From assembly GCA_035650495.1 (NCBI GenBank), contig DASRHK010000026.1, forward strand, positions 11,261-75,260: a DNA stretch of 64,000 nt, given 5' to 3'. The position numbers and the translations under genes are program-made. The notes beneath the pieces are model-generated. The model was not told the DNA's origin and did not search any database. It worked only from the letters and a program-made list of their open reading frames with translations. Source of the stretch: DASRHK01 sp035650495 (GTDB lineage Bacteria > Pseudomonadota > Gammaproteobacteria > Nevskiales > Nevskiaceae). Of the stretch, positions 24,911 through 33,148 are shown piece by piece. Position 1 is the first letter of the stretch; each line of letters starts with the position of its first letter.

Positions 24911-26836
24911 CTACAACGGCACGCCGAGCTGCCCGGGCTGCGAGGGACCGCCGCGCGTGCGCGTGAACGACAGCGTGTCGCGCCAGCCGCGCGGATTCGG
25001 ATCGTTCGCGCTCTTGCGCACGGGCCGCGACTTGTTGAGCCACGCCGCGAGCGCGCTCACTTTCGGATAGGTGAACAGGTCCATCAGCTCGAGGTCGCGG
25101 CGGATCTCGACGCGGATCATCGCGTGCGCCTGCTCGAGCTGCAGCGAAGTGCCGCCCTGATCGAAGAAGTTGTCGTGCAGGCCGACGCTGTCGTTGCCGA
25201 GCACTTCGCGGAAGATGCGCAGCAGCTTGCCCTCGATGCTGTCGGCCGACATCAGGCTGCGGCTCGGCGGCGGCGGCGGCACGCGCTCGGCGAGCGCGGC
25301 GCGATCGACGCGGCCGTTGGACGCGAGCGGGAGCACGTCGACCACCTGCACCACGCACGGGACCATGAAGTCCGGCAGCATCATCTGCATGTACGCGCGC
25401 AGCTCGCCGGTCGACACCGCGCTGCCGGCCGGCGGCGTGACGAAGGCCGCGAGCTGTCGCTGCTCCACCTCGCCCACCGCGATGACCGCGACGTCGTTGA
25501 TCATGCCGCTGCGCCGTGCCGCGGCTTCGACGCGATCGAGGTCGACCCGCTTGCCGCTGCTGCGCACGCTGCGATCGCCGCGCGAGATGAGCTCGAGCGC
25601 GCCGTCCGCGCGACGGCGCACGCGATCGCCGGTGCGGAACACGCGCTGCACCGTGCCTGCGGCATGGGTGAAGCGCTCGGTGGTGAACTGCGAGCGATTG
25701 AGATAGCCGTGCGCGAGCCCGGCGCCGCCGATGTAGAGCTCACCCTCGCGCTCGTCGTTGATGACGCGGCGCGCCTCGTCGAGCACGAGCGCCTGCGTCT
25801 GCGCGACCGCGGTTCCGATCGGCAGCGCGTCGACCACCGGCGTGTCGACCGCAACCACGTGCGAGCACGCGAGCGCCGCCGTCTCGGTCGGGCCGTAAGC
25901 GATGACGATGCGGGTGCCGGTCAGCGCCTGGCGCGCGCGCTCGACGTGCACGGTCGACGGCAGGTCGCCGCCGACGATGAGCTGGCGCAGCGATTTCAGG
26001 GTGTCGATCCGCTGATCGACCATCTGGTGGAACACGCCGGCGTTGAGCCATGCGGTGGTCACACCGTGGCGATGGATGGTCTCGGCGATGCCTTCGAGCG
26101 ACGGATGCATCGCCGACACGATCGCGAGCTTGCTGCCGTTGAGCAGCGCGCCCCAGACCTCGAAGCTCGCCGCGTCGTAAGCGAGCGGCGACAGCTGCAG
26201 CATGACTTGCTCGGGACCGAGCTCGATGCCGTCGAGCGATTGCGCGAAGCGCAGCAGCGCGCGATGCGGGATCTGCACGCCGCGCGGCTGCGCGTTCGGC
26301 GCGCACGTGTAGAGCACGCAGGCGAGGTCCTCGGCGCCGATGACCGGCATGGTGAGCATGTTGCGCCGCGTGTGCAGCGGCGCCTCGGGACCGACGTCGA
26401 GCGTCGGACAGCTCCAGAAATGCGGCACGCGGCTCTGGCGCAGCTGCTCTTCCTGCACCAGCATCAGCGCCGGCGTCGCGTCGTCGCAGATGTAGCGCAG
26501 CTGCTTGGCGGAATGCGTGGGATCGAACGGCAGGCAGGTGCCGCCGGCCTTGAGGATGCCGATCATCGCGGCGATCGTCTCGGGGCCGCGCGGCGCGAAC
26601 AGCCCGACCATGGTGCCGCGGCCGACGCCCATGTCGACCAGCTTGCGGGCGACGGCGTCGGAGCGCGCGTCGAGCGCCCAGTAGGACAGCTCGCGATGCC
26701 CGCACACCATCGCGGTGCGCGAGCCGGAGCGCTCGACCTGCTTGCGGAAGGCGTCCTGGATCGACTGCGGACGCATCAGGCTCTGCAGGCGCTCCTGCAG
26801 CGCGCTCTGCCGGCTGGGTTGTTCTGCGAGTGACAT
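24911..26836 (-). CDS. stand-alone NRPS adenylation-PCP protein with degenerate adenylation motifs
   Basis: The 641-residue protein has an adenylation fold (about 25-510), a PCP (about 535-605: NFFDQGGTSLQLEQ, Ser intact) and a basic C-terminal tail. Fold motifs such as AYGPTETA, FRTGDRV and GELYIGG are present. The A3 phosphate loop, however, reads YTCAPNAQPRG instead of YTSGSTGxPKG, and the A10 catalytic Lys is Arg (NGRVDRAAL). Adenylate formation is therefore likely lost or altered, though the carrier site is kept. Start ATG at 26836 follows GAGAGGGG; a TTG at 26857 is upstream. A GTCC-N6-GGAC palindrome lies 100 bp upstream. It could donate or accept acyl groups for the operon's C-PCP protein. 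Confidence 0.88.
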   Translation of the reverse strand: MSLAEQPSRQSALQERLQSLMRPQSIQDAFRKQVERSGSRTAMVCGHRELSYWALDARSDAVARKLVDMGVGRGTMVGLFAPRGPETIAAMIGILKAGGTCLPFDPTHSAKQLRYICDDATPALMLVQEEQLRQSRVPHFWSCPTLDVGPEAPLHTRRNMLTMPVIGAEDLACVLYTCAPNAQPRGVQIPHRALLRFAQSLDGIELGPEQVMLQLSPLAYDAASFEVWGALLNGSKLAIVSAMHPSLEGIAETIHRHGVTTAWLNAGVFHQMVDQRIDTLKSLRQLIVGGDLPSTVHVERARQALTGTRIVIAYGPTETAALACSHVVAVDTPVVDALPIGTAVAQTQALVLDEARRVINDEREGELYIGGAGLAHGYLNRSQFTTERFTHAAGTVQRVFRTGDRVRRRADGALELISRGDRSVRSSGKRVDLDRVEAAARRSGMINDVAVIAVGEVEQRQLAAFVTPPAGSAVSTGELRAYMQMMLPDFMVPCVVQVVDVLPLASNGRVDRAALAERVPPPPPSRSLMSADSIEGKLLRIFREVLGNDSVGLHDNFFDQGGTSLQLEQAHAMIRVEIRRDLELMDLFTYPKVSALAAWLNKSRPVRKSANDPNPRGWRDTLSFTRTRGGPSQPGQLGVPL

Positions 26837-26935
26837 GGCTGGAGCCCCTCTCGTCAACAGTTGCCTGGCGGTGCCCCCGGCCGCGCATGCACGCGTTGAC
26901 TCAGGGCCATCGTGCCGAAGGGCCTTCGCGCGATC

Positions 26936-26951
26936 TGTCCGTTAGCGGACT
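26936..26951. promoter_or_regulatory. GTCC-N6-GGAC palindrome, copy 1
   Basis: The sequence TGTCCGTTAGCGGACT contains the perfect repeat GTCCG-TTAG-CGGAC. It lies 100 bp upstream of the A-PCP gene and 11 bp beyond the stop of the choice-of-anchor-P-like gene. Three further copies of the same spacing occur up to 30.5 kb. Possible operator; alternatively a weak terminator hairpin for the upstream gene. Confidence 0.45.
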
Positions 26952-26961
26952 CATGCGCGCG

Positions 26962-27624
26962 TCACAGGCAGGGACAGGTCAGGATCCCGGACTGCGCGTG
27001 CGAGATGACGATGTCGGCGCCGGCCACGCCGGCTACGCCGGGGATGATCAGATGGATCGCGTTCACCGAGATCGTGTTGACGTCGGGATGCGTCTGCTCG
27101 TTCATGATCAGCGTGCCGATGCCGATCAGCGTGCGCTTGTCGTTGACCTTGTGGTTCCAGGTGATGCCCTTGCCGTTGATGGTCAGGTTGACGAGGTTCG
27201 CCATGCCCGCCGTGCTCACGGTCATCGAGTCCTCGTGACAGCGCGCCTCCGAATCGGCCTCGATGAGATCGGCCTTGATCGTCACGCCGTGCGCCTTGAT
27301 CACGAGCTTCTGCACCGCCGCGCTCGCCGCGCTGACGTCGTTGTCGCCCGAGGCGACGGCGCTCAGCGTCTGCGAGTGGACTTCGGTCGGCGCGGGATTG
27401 TCGAAGGTCACCACGGTCGCGTCGCGCGTCGCACCGGTCGGATCGATCTCGCCGGTGTCGGCGACGACGACCTTGGTGCTCGACTTCAGCAGGTTCGCCT
27501 GCGCGTTGACCACGGTGGCGCGGCCGGAATACGCGGTCACGCCGCCGCAGGCGTGAGCCGATTGCCAACTGCAGATCGCCGCCGCCACCAGCACGGGCGC
27601 GACCAGACGGGTACGAGAGTCCAT
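26962..27624 (-). CDS. secreted choice-of-anchor-P-like protein
   Basis: The 220-residue protein has a signal peptide (about 1-25, ending SAHA-CGG) and a beta-rich mature part. The pattern VVNAQANLLKSSTKVVVADTG, followed by VHSQTLSAVASG and IKADLIEADSEARC, resembles the choice-of-anchor P family of surface proteins. That family is often found with sorting or polysaccharide systems. No C-terminal anchor such as PEP-CTERM is seen; the chain ends in a CPCL sequence. It may be a matrix protein that works with the exopolysaccharide (inference). The ATG at 27624 opens directly into the signal peptide. Confidence 0.7.
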   Translation of the reverse strand: MDSRTRLVAPVLVAAAICSWQSAHACGGVTAYSGRATVVNAQANLLKSSTKVVVADTGEIDPTGATRDATVVTFDNPAPTEVHSQTLSAVASGDNDVSAASAAVQKLVIKAHGVTIKADLIEADSEARCHEDSMTVSTAGMANLVNLTINGKGITWNHKVNDKRTLIGIGTLIMNEQTHPDVNTISVNAIHLIIPGVAGVAGADIVISHAQSGILTCPCL

Positions 27625-27689
27625 GACACGAAGCCTCCAGATGCACTCTCTCCCTGGCGATCTTGTAGCCCGGCCGCCAGCGCGTTTTC

Positions 27690-27705
27690 TGTCCGCTAAA
27701 GGACG
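27690..27705. promoter_or_regulatory. GTCC-N6-GGAC palindrome, copy 2
   Basis: TGTCCGCTAAAGGACG matches copy 1 at 12 of 16 positions and has the same spacing. It sits in the 180-bp divergent gap between the choice-of-anchor-P-like gene and the priming sugar transferase, 36 bp from copy 3. Confidence 0.45.
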
Positions 27706-27725
27706 CCTGAAAGCGACACTTTTTA

Positions 27726-27741
27726 GGTCCGCGATCGGACG
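27726..27741. promoter_or_regulatory. GTCC-N6-GGAC palindrome, copy 3
   Basis: GGTCCGCGATCGGACG contains the perfect palindrome GTCCGCGATCGGAC. It lies 64 bp before the priming transferase start and 36 bp from copy 2, so the two could be bound by a regulator on roughly the same helix face. Confidence 0.45.
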
Positions 27742-27804
27742 GAACGTCGCCGCCCGCCGACCCATGATGGCCTCGCATCTCGACGCTGCTCGGAGGCAGC
27801 CCCG

Positions 27805-28581
27805 ATGGCCAACGATCTACGCGATCCAGGGTTCCTGGAAGGTCCCCACGGCACCACGCCGATGTCCCTGCTCGCCCCCTTCCGGTGGGTCGTCGCCGAG
27901 CGCCTGCCGCTGTCGCACGCGCAGGTCATCGGCTCCTACCTGCTGCAGGCGCCGCCGCCACCGATCCCGCGCCACATCGCGCTGATCAAGCGCGCGATGG
28001 ACATCGTCGGCGCCACCATCGCGCTCCTGCTCGCATCGCCGATCCTGCTGTTCACCATCATCGCGCTGTGGCGCAGCGGCGGACCGATCTTCTTCTCGCA
28101 GACGCGCATCGGGCTCAACGGCCAGAGCTTCCGCTGCTGGAAATTCCGCTCGATGGTGCCCAACGCCGAGGGCGTCCTGAAGGCGCTGCTCGAGCGCGAT
28201 CCGGCGTTGCGCGCCGAATGGATGTGCGGCCAGAAGCTCAAGCGCGATCCGCGCATCACCCGGCTCGGCCATTTCATCCGCAAGACCAGCATCGACGAGC
28301 TGCCGCAGCTGTGGAACGTGCTGCGCGGCGACATGAGCCTGGTCGGCGCGCGGCCGATCCTGCCGAGCCAGATCGTTCACTACGGCCGCAATGCGAAGTG
28401 GTATCTCGCGATGCGCCCGGGCATCACCGGCCTGTGGCAGGTGACCGCGCGCGGCGACGACGACTTCGACCGGCGCGTGCGGCTCGACTGCGCCTACGCG
28501 CGCAACTACCGCTTCAGCAAGGACGTCTACATCCTGTTCAAGACGGTGTTCGTGGTCCTCTCGGGCCGCGGCGCGATGTAA
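27805..28581 (+). CDS. undecaprenyl-phosphate hexose-1-phosphate transferase (bacterial sugar transferase)
   Basis: The 258-residue protein is a short ExoY/WcaJ-C-type priming enzyme. A membrane helix (about 66-90, IVGATIALLLASPILLF) is followed by the conserved core KFRSMVPNAE, TRLGHFIRKTSIDELPQLWN, MSLVGARPILP and RPGITGLWQVTARG. It transfers a sugar-1-phosphate to undecaprenyl phosphate, the first step of repeat-unit synthesis. It is the only priming enzyme in the window, so it probably serves the operon at 4.7-22.4 kb. GGAGG lies upstream of the ATG. Confidence 0.95.
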   Translation: MANDLRDPGFLEGPHGTTPMSLLAPFRWVVAERLPLSHAQVIGSYLLQAPPPPIPRHIALIKRAMDIVGATIALLLASPILLFTIIALWRSGGPIFFSQTRIGLNGQSFRCWKFRSMVPNAEGVLKALLERDPALRAEWMCGQKLKRDPRITRLGHFIRKTSIDELPQLWNVLRGDMSLVGARPILPSQIVHYGRNAKWYLAMRPGITGLWQVTARGDDDFDRRVRLDCAYARNYRFSKDVYILFKTVFVVLSGRGAM

Positions 28582-28590
28582 TCCATCGTC

Positions 28591-29688
28591 ATGCGAGGGC
28601 TCGCATTCATCGCGCTCCTCTGCGCCGCGCTCTGCGCGCACGCCTCGTCATGGCCCGACTGGGATCGCTTCGCCGATCGCTTCGTCGAGCCTGACGGCCG
28701 CGTGGTCGATCTCACCTTCGATCAGAAGAGCACGTCCGAAGGCCAGAGCTACGGCATGTTCTTCGCGCTGGTCGCCAACGATCGCGCGCGCTTCGACCAG
28801 ATCCTGCGCTGGACCAACGACAACCTCGCCGGCGGCAAGCTCGGGGAGCGCCTGCCCGCGTGGCACTGGGGCAAGCGCGACGATGGCAGCTGGGGCGTGA
28901 TCGACGACAACGCCGCCGCCGACGGCGAATTGTGGATGGCGTACTCGCTGCTGCAGGCCTCGCAGCTCTGGAACGATCCGGGTTACATGGTGCTCGCGCG
29001 CAAGCTGATGGCGCAGATCGCCAGGCAGGAGGTCGCGCACGTCGACGACGCGCACGCATGGCTGCTGCCGGGACCGGTCGGCTTCGTCATCGACGGCAAC
29101 CGCCTGCGCATCGATCCCTCCTATCTGCCGCAGTTCGTGTTCGCGGCGTTCGCCCAGGCCGATCCGCAAGGTCCCTGGGAGACGATCTGGAAGACCTACG
29201 CCGAAGCCGCGCCGAAGATCTACGCGTCGGGTCTCGCGCCCGATCTGTTCATCGTCGAGCCGAACGGCCGCATCTCGCCGGATCCCGAGCGCGGCATCGG
29301 CAGCTATGACGCGATTCGCGTCTATCTGTGGGCCGGCATGTCGGGGCGTCGCGGCGAGCCGCTGCTGCGCGAGCTCAGCCGCTTCGACGACATCGTGCGC
29401 GCGCGGGGACGTCCGCCGGAGAAAGTCGATCCCGCGAGTGGCGCCATGCTCGGCGATTTCTCGCCGATCGGATTCTCGGGCGCGGTGCTGCCGTATCTGC
29501 AAGCGCTCGGCGATGCGATGACGCTGCGCAAGCAGCAGGTGCGCCTGAAGATCTCGCAGCTCGCGGCGACGGCGGGTGCGTCGACCGCCTACTACGATCA
29601 GGCGTTGATCCTCTTCGGCAAGGGCTGGGTCGACGGCGCGTATCGCTTGGACGACGACGGCCGGCTCGTCCCGGGCTGGTCGAGATAG
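28591..29688 (+). CDS. secreted GH8 glycanase (BcsZ-like endoglucanase)
   Basis: The 365-residue protein has a signal peptide (1-18) and a GH8 fold with STSEGQSYGMFFAL (general acid Glu50), NAAADGELWMAYSL (Asp111) and GIGSYDAIRVYLW (Asp240, equivalent to the BcsZ base). The family cleaves beta-1,4 glucans in the periplasm. No cellulose synthase gene is present, so its target is probably the polysaccharide made here, suggesting a beta-glucan-like backbone (inference). It starts 9 bp after the priming transferase. Its 3' end overlaps the convergent WecG/TagA gene by 91 bp. Confidence 0.94.
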   Translation: MRGLAFIALLCAALCAHASSWPDWDRFADRFVEPDGRVVDLTFDQKSTSEGQSYGMFFALVANDRARFDQILRWTNDNLAGGKLGERLPAWHWGKRDDGSWGVIDDNAAADGELWMAYSLLQASQLWNDPGYMVLARKLMAQIARQEVAHVDDAHAWLLPGPVGFVIDGNRLRIDPSYLPQFVFAAFAQADPQGPWETIWKTYAEAAPKIYASGLAPDLFIVEPNGRISPDPERGIGSYDAIRVYLWAGMSGRRGEPLLRELSRFDDIVRARGRPPEKVDPASGAMLGDFSPIGFSGAVLPYLQALGDAMTLRKQQVRLKISQLAATAGASTAYYDQALILFGKGWVDGAYRLDDDGRLVPGWSR

Positions 29689-30497
29689 CTGCGGCGCTCG
29701 CGCAGGTACGCAGCGTCGTTGGACGCCGGACGCAGCAGGAACTGCGTGCGGCCGAGCAAGCCGAAGATGCGCGGACCGCGCACCAGATAACGCGAAGCCA
29801 GCCGCCGCGGGCTCTGCAGCAGCCGGTACAGCCACTCGAGCCCGCACTTGCGCATCCACTGTGGTGCGCGCTTCTCCTCGCCGGTCAGGAAATTCACCGA
29901 CGCTCCGACGCACAGCGCCATGCCGTGCGCCGCGCGGCGCTCGCGCAGCTTCTGCGCGACGATCTCCTGCTGCGGCGACCCCACCGCGAGCAGGCAGAAG
30001 CGGAACGGGCTGTGCGCCTCGATGAACTCGAGGCACTCCTCCACGGCCGCGCGATCGCGGATGAAGCCCATCGGCGGATTGAAGTGGGCGAGATCGGTTA
30101 GCCCGAAGCGCTCGCGCAGCTTCTGCGCCTGCTCGGCCGTGCCGCCGATCAGCACGAGCTTGTCGTTTGGCGCGATCACCTTGGTGAACAGCGACGCGAC
30201 GAGATCGCTGCCCGTGCAGACCGGCAGCCGCACGCCGCGGAACAGCCGCAGCAGATGTGCGATCAACCGGCTGTCGAGCAGCACATACGCCGCCGACGCG
30301 TAGAGCGAGCGGAATTTCGGATCGTCGTGCAACCGCAGCACGTGATCGGCGTTGGGCGTCACGACGTAGCCGTAGCGGCGATCGCCGAAGCCCGCCGCGA
30401 CGCCCGTGAACTGGCCGAGATCGAAATCGTCGATCGGGCACGGCACTGGCGGCGGCGAATAAGGCGCGAGCGGGAGCTGGTCGATGACGCGGTCCAT
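29598..30497 (-). CDS. WecG/TagA/CpsF family glycosyltransferase
   Basis: The 299-residue GT26 enzyme has the family core YVVTPNADHVLRLHDDP, LLDSRLIAHLLRLF, KLVLIGGTAEQAQKLRERF, FNPPMGF and LAVGSPQQE. It ends with the GLEWLYRLLQSPRRLASRYL motif that binds the membrane. Members add the second sugar (for example ManNAcA or GlcA) to a lipid-linked primer. The C-terminal 30 codons run antisense to the GH8 gene. ATG 30497 is chosen because the 81 bp upstream hold two palindromes; an in-frame ATG at 30578, 5 bp from the upstream stop, is the alternative. Confidence 0.92.
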   Translation of the reverse strand: MDRVIDQLPLAPYSPPPVPCPIDDFDLGQFTGVAAGFGDRRYGYVVTPNADHVLRLHDDPKFRSLYASAAYVLLDSRLIAHLLRLFRGVRLPVCTGSDLVASLFTKVIAPNDKLVLIGGTAEQAQKLRERFGLTDLAHFNPPMGFIRDRAAVEECLEFIEAHSPFRFCLLAVGSPQQEIVAQKLRERRAAHGMALCVGASVNFLTGEEKRAPQWMRKCGLEWLYRLLQSPRRLASRYLVRGPRIFGLLGRTQFLLRPASNDAAYLRERRSYLDQPGTSRPSSSKRYAPSTQPLPKRINA

Positions 30498-30530
30498 GAC
30501 CGCATGTTCGCCGCGCCATGGATCGGGGTC

Positions 30531-30546
30531 TGTCCGGGGACGGACA
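30531..30546. promoter_or_regulatory. GTCC-N6-GGAC palindrome, copy 4
   Basis: TGTCCGGGGACGGACA is a TGTCC-N6-GGACA inverted repeat 34 bp upstream of the WecG/TagA start. It is the fourth member of the set at 26.9-30.5 kb. It could also act as a hairpin in RNA. Confidence 0.45.
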
Positions 30547-30562
30547 CTGCGCCAGTCCCTCG

Positions 30563-30576
30563 GTACGGGACCGTAC
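30563..30576. promoter_or_regulatory. GTACGG-NN-CCGTAC palindrome, copy 1
   Basis: GTACGGGACCGTAC is a perfect 6-2-6 inverted repeat just beyond the stop of the EpsL-like gene and upstream of WecG/TagA. The same half-sites with a TT spacer recur at 33173. Confidence 0.5.
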
Positions 30577-30582
30577 ATTGGC

Positions 30583-31842
30583 TCAGACGCTCGGGGTGTC
30601 GGGATTGAACACGGGCTCGACGCGCTGCGGCTCGTCGCTCGGCGTCCCCATCGGATAGCTGAGCCGGATCTGCCCGCCGACGAAGGCATCGTTGAAGCGC
30701 TCTTCAGCGAGCGTGGAGCGCCGGTCGCGATAGCCGCCGAAAATCCGCAAGCCGAGCCAGTCGAACAGCTGGTAGCCGAGCGCGATCTGGCTCAGATGGA
30801 TCTCGTCGACGCGGCCGCCGGGCTCGTTGGAGAACTCGGAGAGCCGCTGGAACTTGCTGTGCGTGAACGTGTAGCCGCCTTCGAGACGGATCTTCAGCGT
30901 CGGCTGCCAGGCGATCTCGCCGCCCGCACCGGTGTCGACGACGACGTCCGCGCCGGCGAGATAGCCGCCCATGCGGCGGAAGCCTTCGAGCTTGAGCGAG
31001 GTCAGCGCGGTGAGGTCGCGCCTGTAGGCGATGTCGCCGGAGAAGCCGTTGACGGTCAGGCCGTCCCCTTGCAGATGCGTGTAGCCGAGATCGGCGTCGA
31101 ATTCGGAGATCTCGCTCGCCTTGTAATTGAGCGTGAGGTCGCCGGTGGTCGTGCGGAAGCGCGGCGCGTCGGGAATGCCGCTGAAGCGGCCTTCGCCATA
31201 GCTGCCCTCGACGCCGACGGAGAAGCGCGCCTCCGTCGTGTACTTGAGGCCCGCAGTTCCGGTCGATTGGCGCAGCGCGAAGTCCGGGAAATCGGGCTGC
31301 GTAGGGTCGGCGCTGGTCAGCGGCGAGTCGAGCTCGTAGTAGTGGCCGCCCGTCTCCAGGCGCCAGTGCGGGCCGAAGTTGACGTTGAGCGTGGCGTCGC
31401 CCGCGCGCTCGGTCTCCAGCGTGAGCTCGGTGTCACGGCGGTTGATGAACGATGCCGCGCGGCGCGTCTGGTGGGCGTCGATCGAGCCGTCGACGCGCTC
31501 CTGCGCATTCCAGCGGATGCCCGCCTTCGCCGTGTACTCGTTGTGATCGAGCTCGTCGAAGTAGTCGTAGTCGTAGCGCCGCCCCTCGAAGCCGGCGAAG
31601 ATGCGCTGCAGCCCGAACCGGTAGCCGGCGTCGACGCCGGCCATCGCTTCGAAAATCGAATCATCGCGCCGCGGATCGCCGCGGAATTTCTCGGCGAGCG
31701 CCCGCGACAGGCTGAACACGTTGGAATCGTACATCTCCTGCGCTGCGAGGTACGGGTCCGCGTAGACCTCTGCGGCGGCAATTCCGGGACACAGCAGCAC
31801 GGCTGCTGTGACGACCGACTTGCGAACGTCGCGCGACGCCAT
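30583..31842 (-). CDS. outer-membrane beta-barrel protein, EpsL-like polysaccharide biosynthesis protein
   Basis: The 419-residue protein has a signal peptide (about 1-23, GIAAA-EVY) and alternating amphipathic strands rich in Tyr, Arg and Gly throughout (for example FAGFEGRRYDYDYFDELDHN and GGYTFTHSKFQRL). It has the length and style of EpsL-type barrels of exopolysaccharide loci (TIGR03014-like, from memory). It likely assists export or processing of the polymer at the outer membrane. It lies between the Crp/Fnr gene (54 bp upstream) and WecG/TagA on the same strand. Confidence 0.85.
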   Translation of the reverse strand: MASRDVRKSVVTAAVLLCPGIAAAEVYADPYLAAQEMYDSNVFSLSRALAEKFRGDPRRDDSIFEAMAGVDAGYRFGLQRIFAGFEGRRYDYDYFDELDHNEYTAKAGIRWNAQERVDGSIDAHQTRRAASFINRRDTELTLETERAGDATLNVNFGPHWRLETGGHYYELDSPLTSADPTQPDFPDFALRQSTGTAGLKYTTEARFSVGVEGSYGEGRFSGIPDAPRFRTTTGDLTLNYKASEISEFDADLGYTHLQGDGLTVNGFSGDIAYRRDLTALTSLKLEGFRRMGGYLAGADVVVDTGAGGEIAWQPTLKIRLEGGYTFTHSKFQRLSEFSNEPGGRVDEIHLSQIALGYQLFDWLGLRIFGGYRDRRSTLAEERFNDAFVGGQIRLSYPMGTPSDEPQRVEPVFNPDTPSV

Positions 31843-31896
31843 TGGCTCCTCCCCTGACGCGCCGAGGCCACGGCGCGGGCAAATGGATGTCGGTGA

Positions 31897-32856
31897 TTAC
31901 CTCGCCGGATGCGGATCGAAGAACGCGCCGTTGGCTGCCGGACGCATGTCGCTCGCGAAGCGCTTCACCATCATCGGCGAGCGCTCGCTGCCCGGCGCCG
32001 GCGGCACCTGCAGGTGCAATGCGGAGTGCGCGGCCGTCGGCAGCGAGGCAGCGACGGTGCGCGCGTCGCCCGTCGAGAGCGGCGGCGCCGTCTCGGCGAA
32101 CTCGCGCTTCACGGCGTGATAGCACTCGCAGGCCTGGCGCTCGAGGCGGATGCGATCCAGCACGAGGATCTTGCCGCGCTGGCAGCGCAGCAGGCCGCCT
32201 TTGCGCAGCCGGCTCGCGGCTTCGGTGACGCCGGCGCGGCGCACGCCGAGCGCGTTGGCGATCATCTCCTGCGTGAGGCTCAGCTGGTTCGAATCGCTGC
32301 GATCGAGCGCCATCAGCAGCCAGCGGCACAGCTGCTGCTCCACGGTGTGATGGCGATTGCACACGGCCATCTGCGCCGACTGCATCAGGAGCGCCTGCAT
32401 GTAGCGCAGCAGGACCTGGCGCACGGCCGGCGAGCGATTGAATTCCTCGCGCAGCAGCGACACCTTCATGCGGTACGCAAGTCCGGCGACCTGGACCACC
32501 GCCTGCGTCGTGCCGGAGCTGCCGGCGACGAACAGATTGACGCCGACGACACCTTCATTGCCGACGCTGGCGACTTCGGTGCTGCCGCCGTCCTCCGTCA
32601 GGCACACCATCGAGACGATGGCATCGACAGGGAAATAGACGTAGCTCGCGACCATTCCCGGCTCGGCGAGCACCTGGCCGCTCGACAGGCGAACCAGGTC
32701 GAGCGAGGCGCCCCAGCGGCGCAGCTCGTCCGACGGGAACGCTTGCAGAAGACGATTGCGGAACAGCTTGCGCGGGCTCTCCGCGGCTTCCCAATGAACA
32801 GATCCGACCACGGGCTCGACGCGCTCGACGACCCGAACGGCACTTGTTTTTGTCAT
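31897..32856 (-). CDS. Crp/Fnr family transcription regulator
   Basis: The 319-residue protein has a cyclic-nucleotide-binding-like beta-barrel (about 25-140: GQVLAEPGMVASYVYFPVDAIVSM), a dimer helix, and a winged helix (about 195-245: LTQEMIANALGVRRAGVTEAASRL). A C-terminal extension of about 65 residues has no known motif. There is no Fnr-type N-terminal Cys cluster, and the usual cAMP-contact Arg is not evident, so the ligand is unclear. ATG 32856 is preferred to a longer frame. Directly upstream of the EpsL-like gene, it is a candidate regulator of the polysaccharide genes. Confidence 0.9.
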   Translation of the reverse strand: MTKTSAVRVVERVEPVVGSVHWEAAESPRKLFRNRLLQAFPSDELRRWGASLDLVRLSSGQVLAEPGMVASYVYFPVDAIVSMVCLTEDGGSTEVASVGNEGVVGVNLFVAGSSGTTQAVVQVAGLAYRMKVSLLREEFNRSPAVRQVLLRYMQALLMQSAQMAVCNRHHTVEQQLCRWLLMALDRSDSNQLSLTQEMIANALGVRRAGVTEAASRLRKGGLLRCQRGKILVLDRIRLERQACECYHAVKREFAETAPPLSTGDARTVAASLPTAAHSALHLQVPPAPGSERSPMMVKRFASDMRPAANGAFFDPHPAR

Positions 32857-33148
32857 AAAAGCAGTCTCCGACGAAACACTGCTGGTGTTGCATGTCCCGG
32901 CAGTGCTGGCTTTCGTCCTCAGCGCCACCGGGTTTCTCTTCCCTGGCGCCATTCAGCAAGAGGGATGCCAGCGGCGGATTTCGCTTGCGGCACTCGTGGC
33001 TTGCGTGCGGTTCCGCACCTCCACGGATCGCGAACGTACGGTGTTGCGTTGCCTTTCAGCGACGTGCGCAAACGGCGCATCGCTCAAGTCATTGATCACA
33101 CGTCGCTTTGCGCTGTCTCTGTGCAGCGACGCCGGGGCGTACAAAAGA

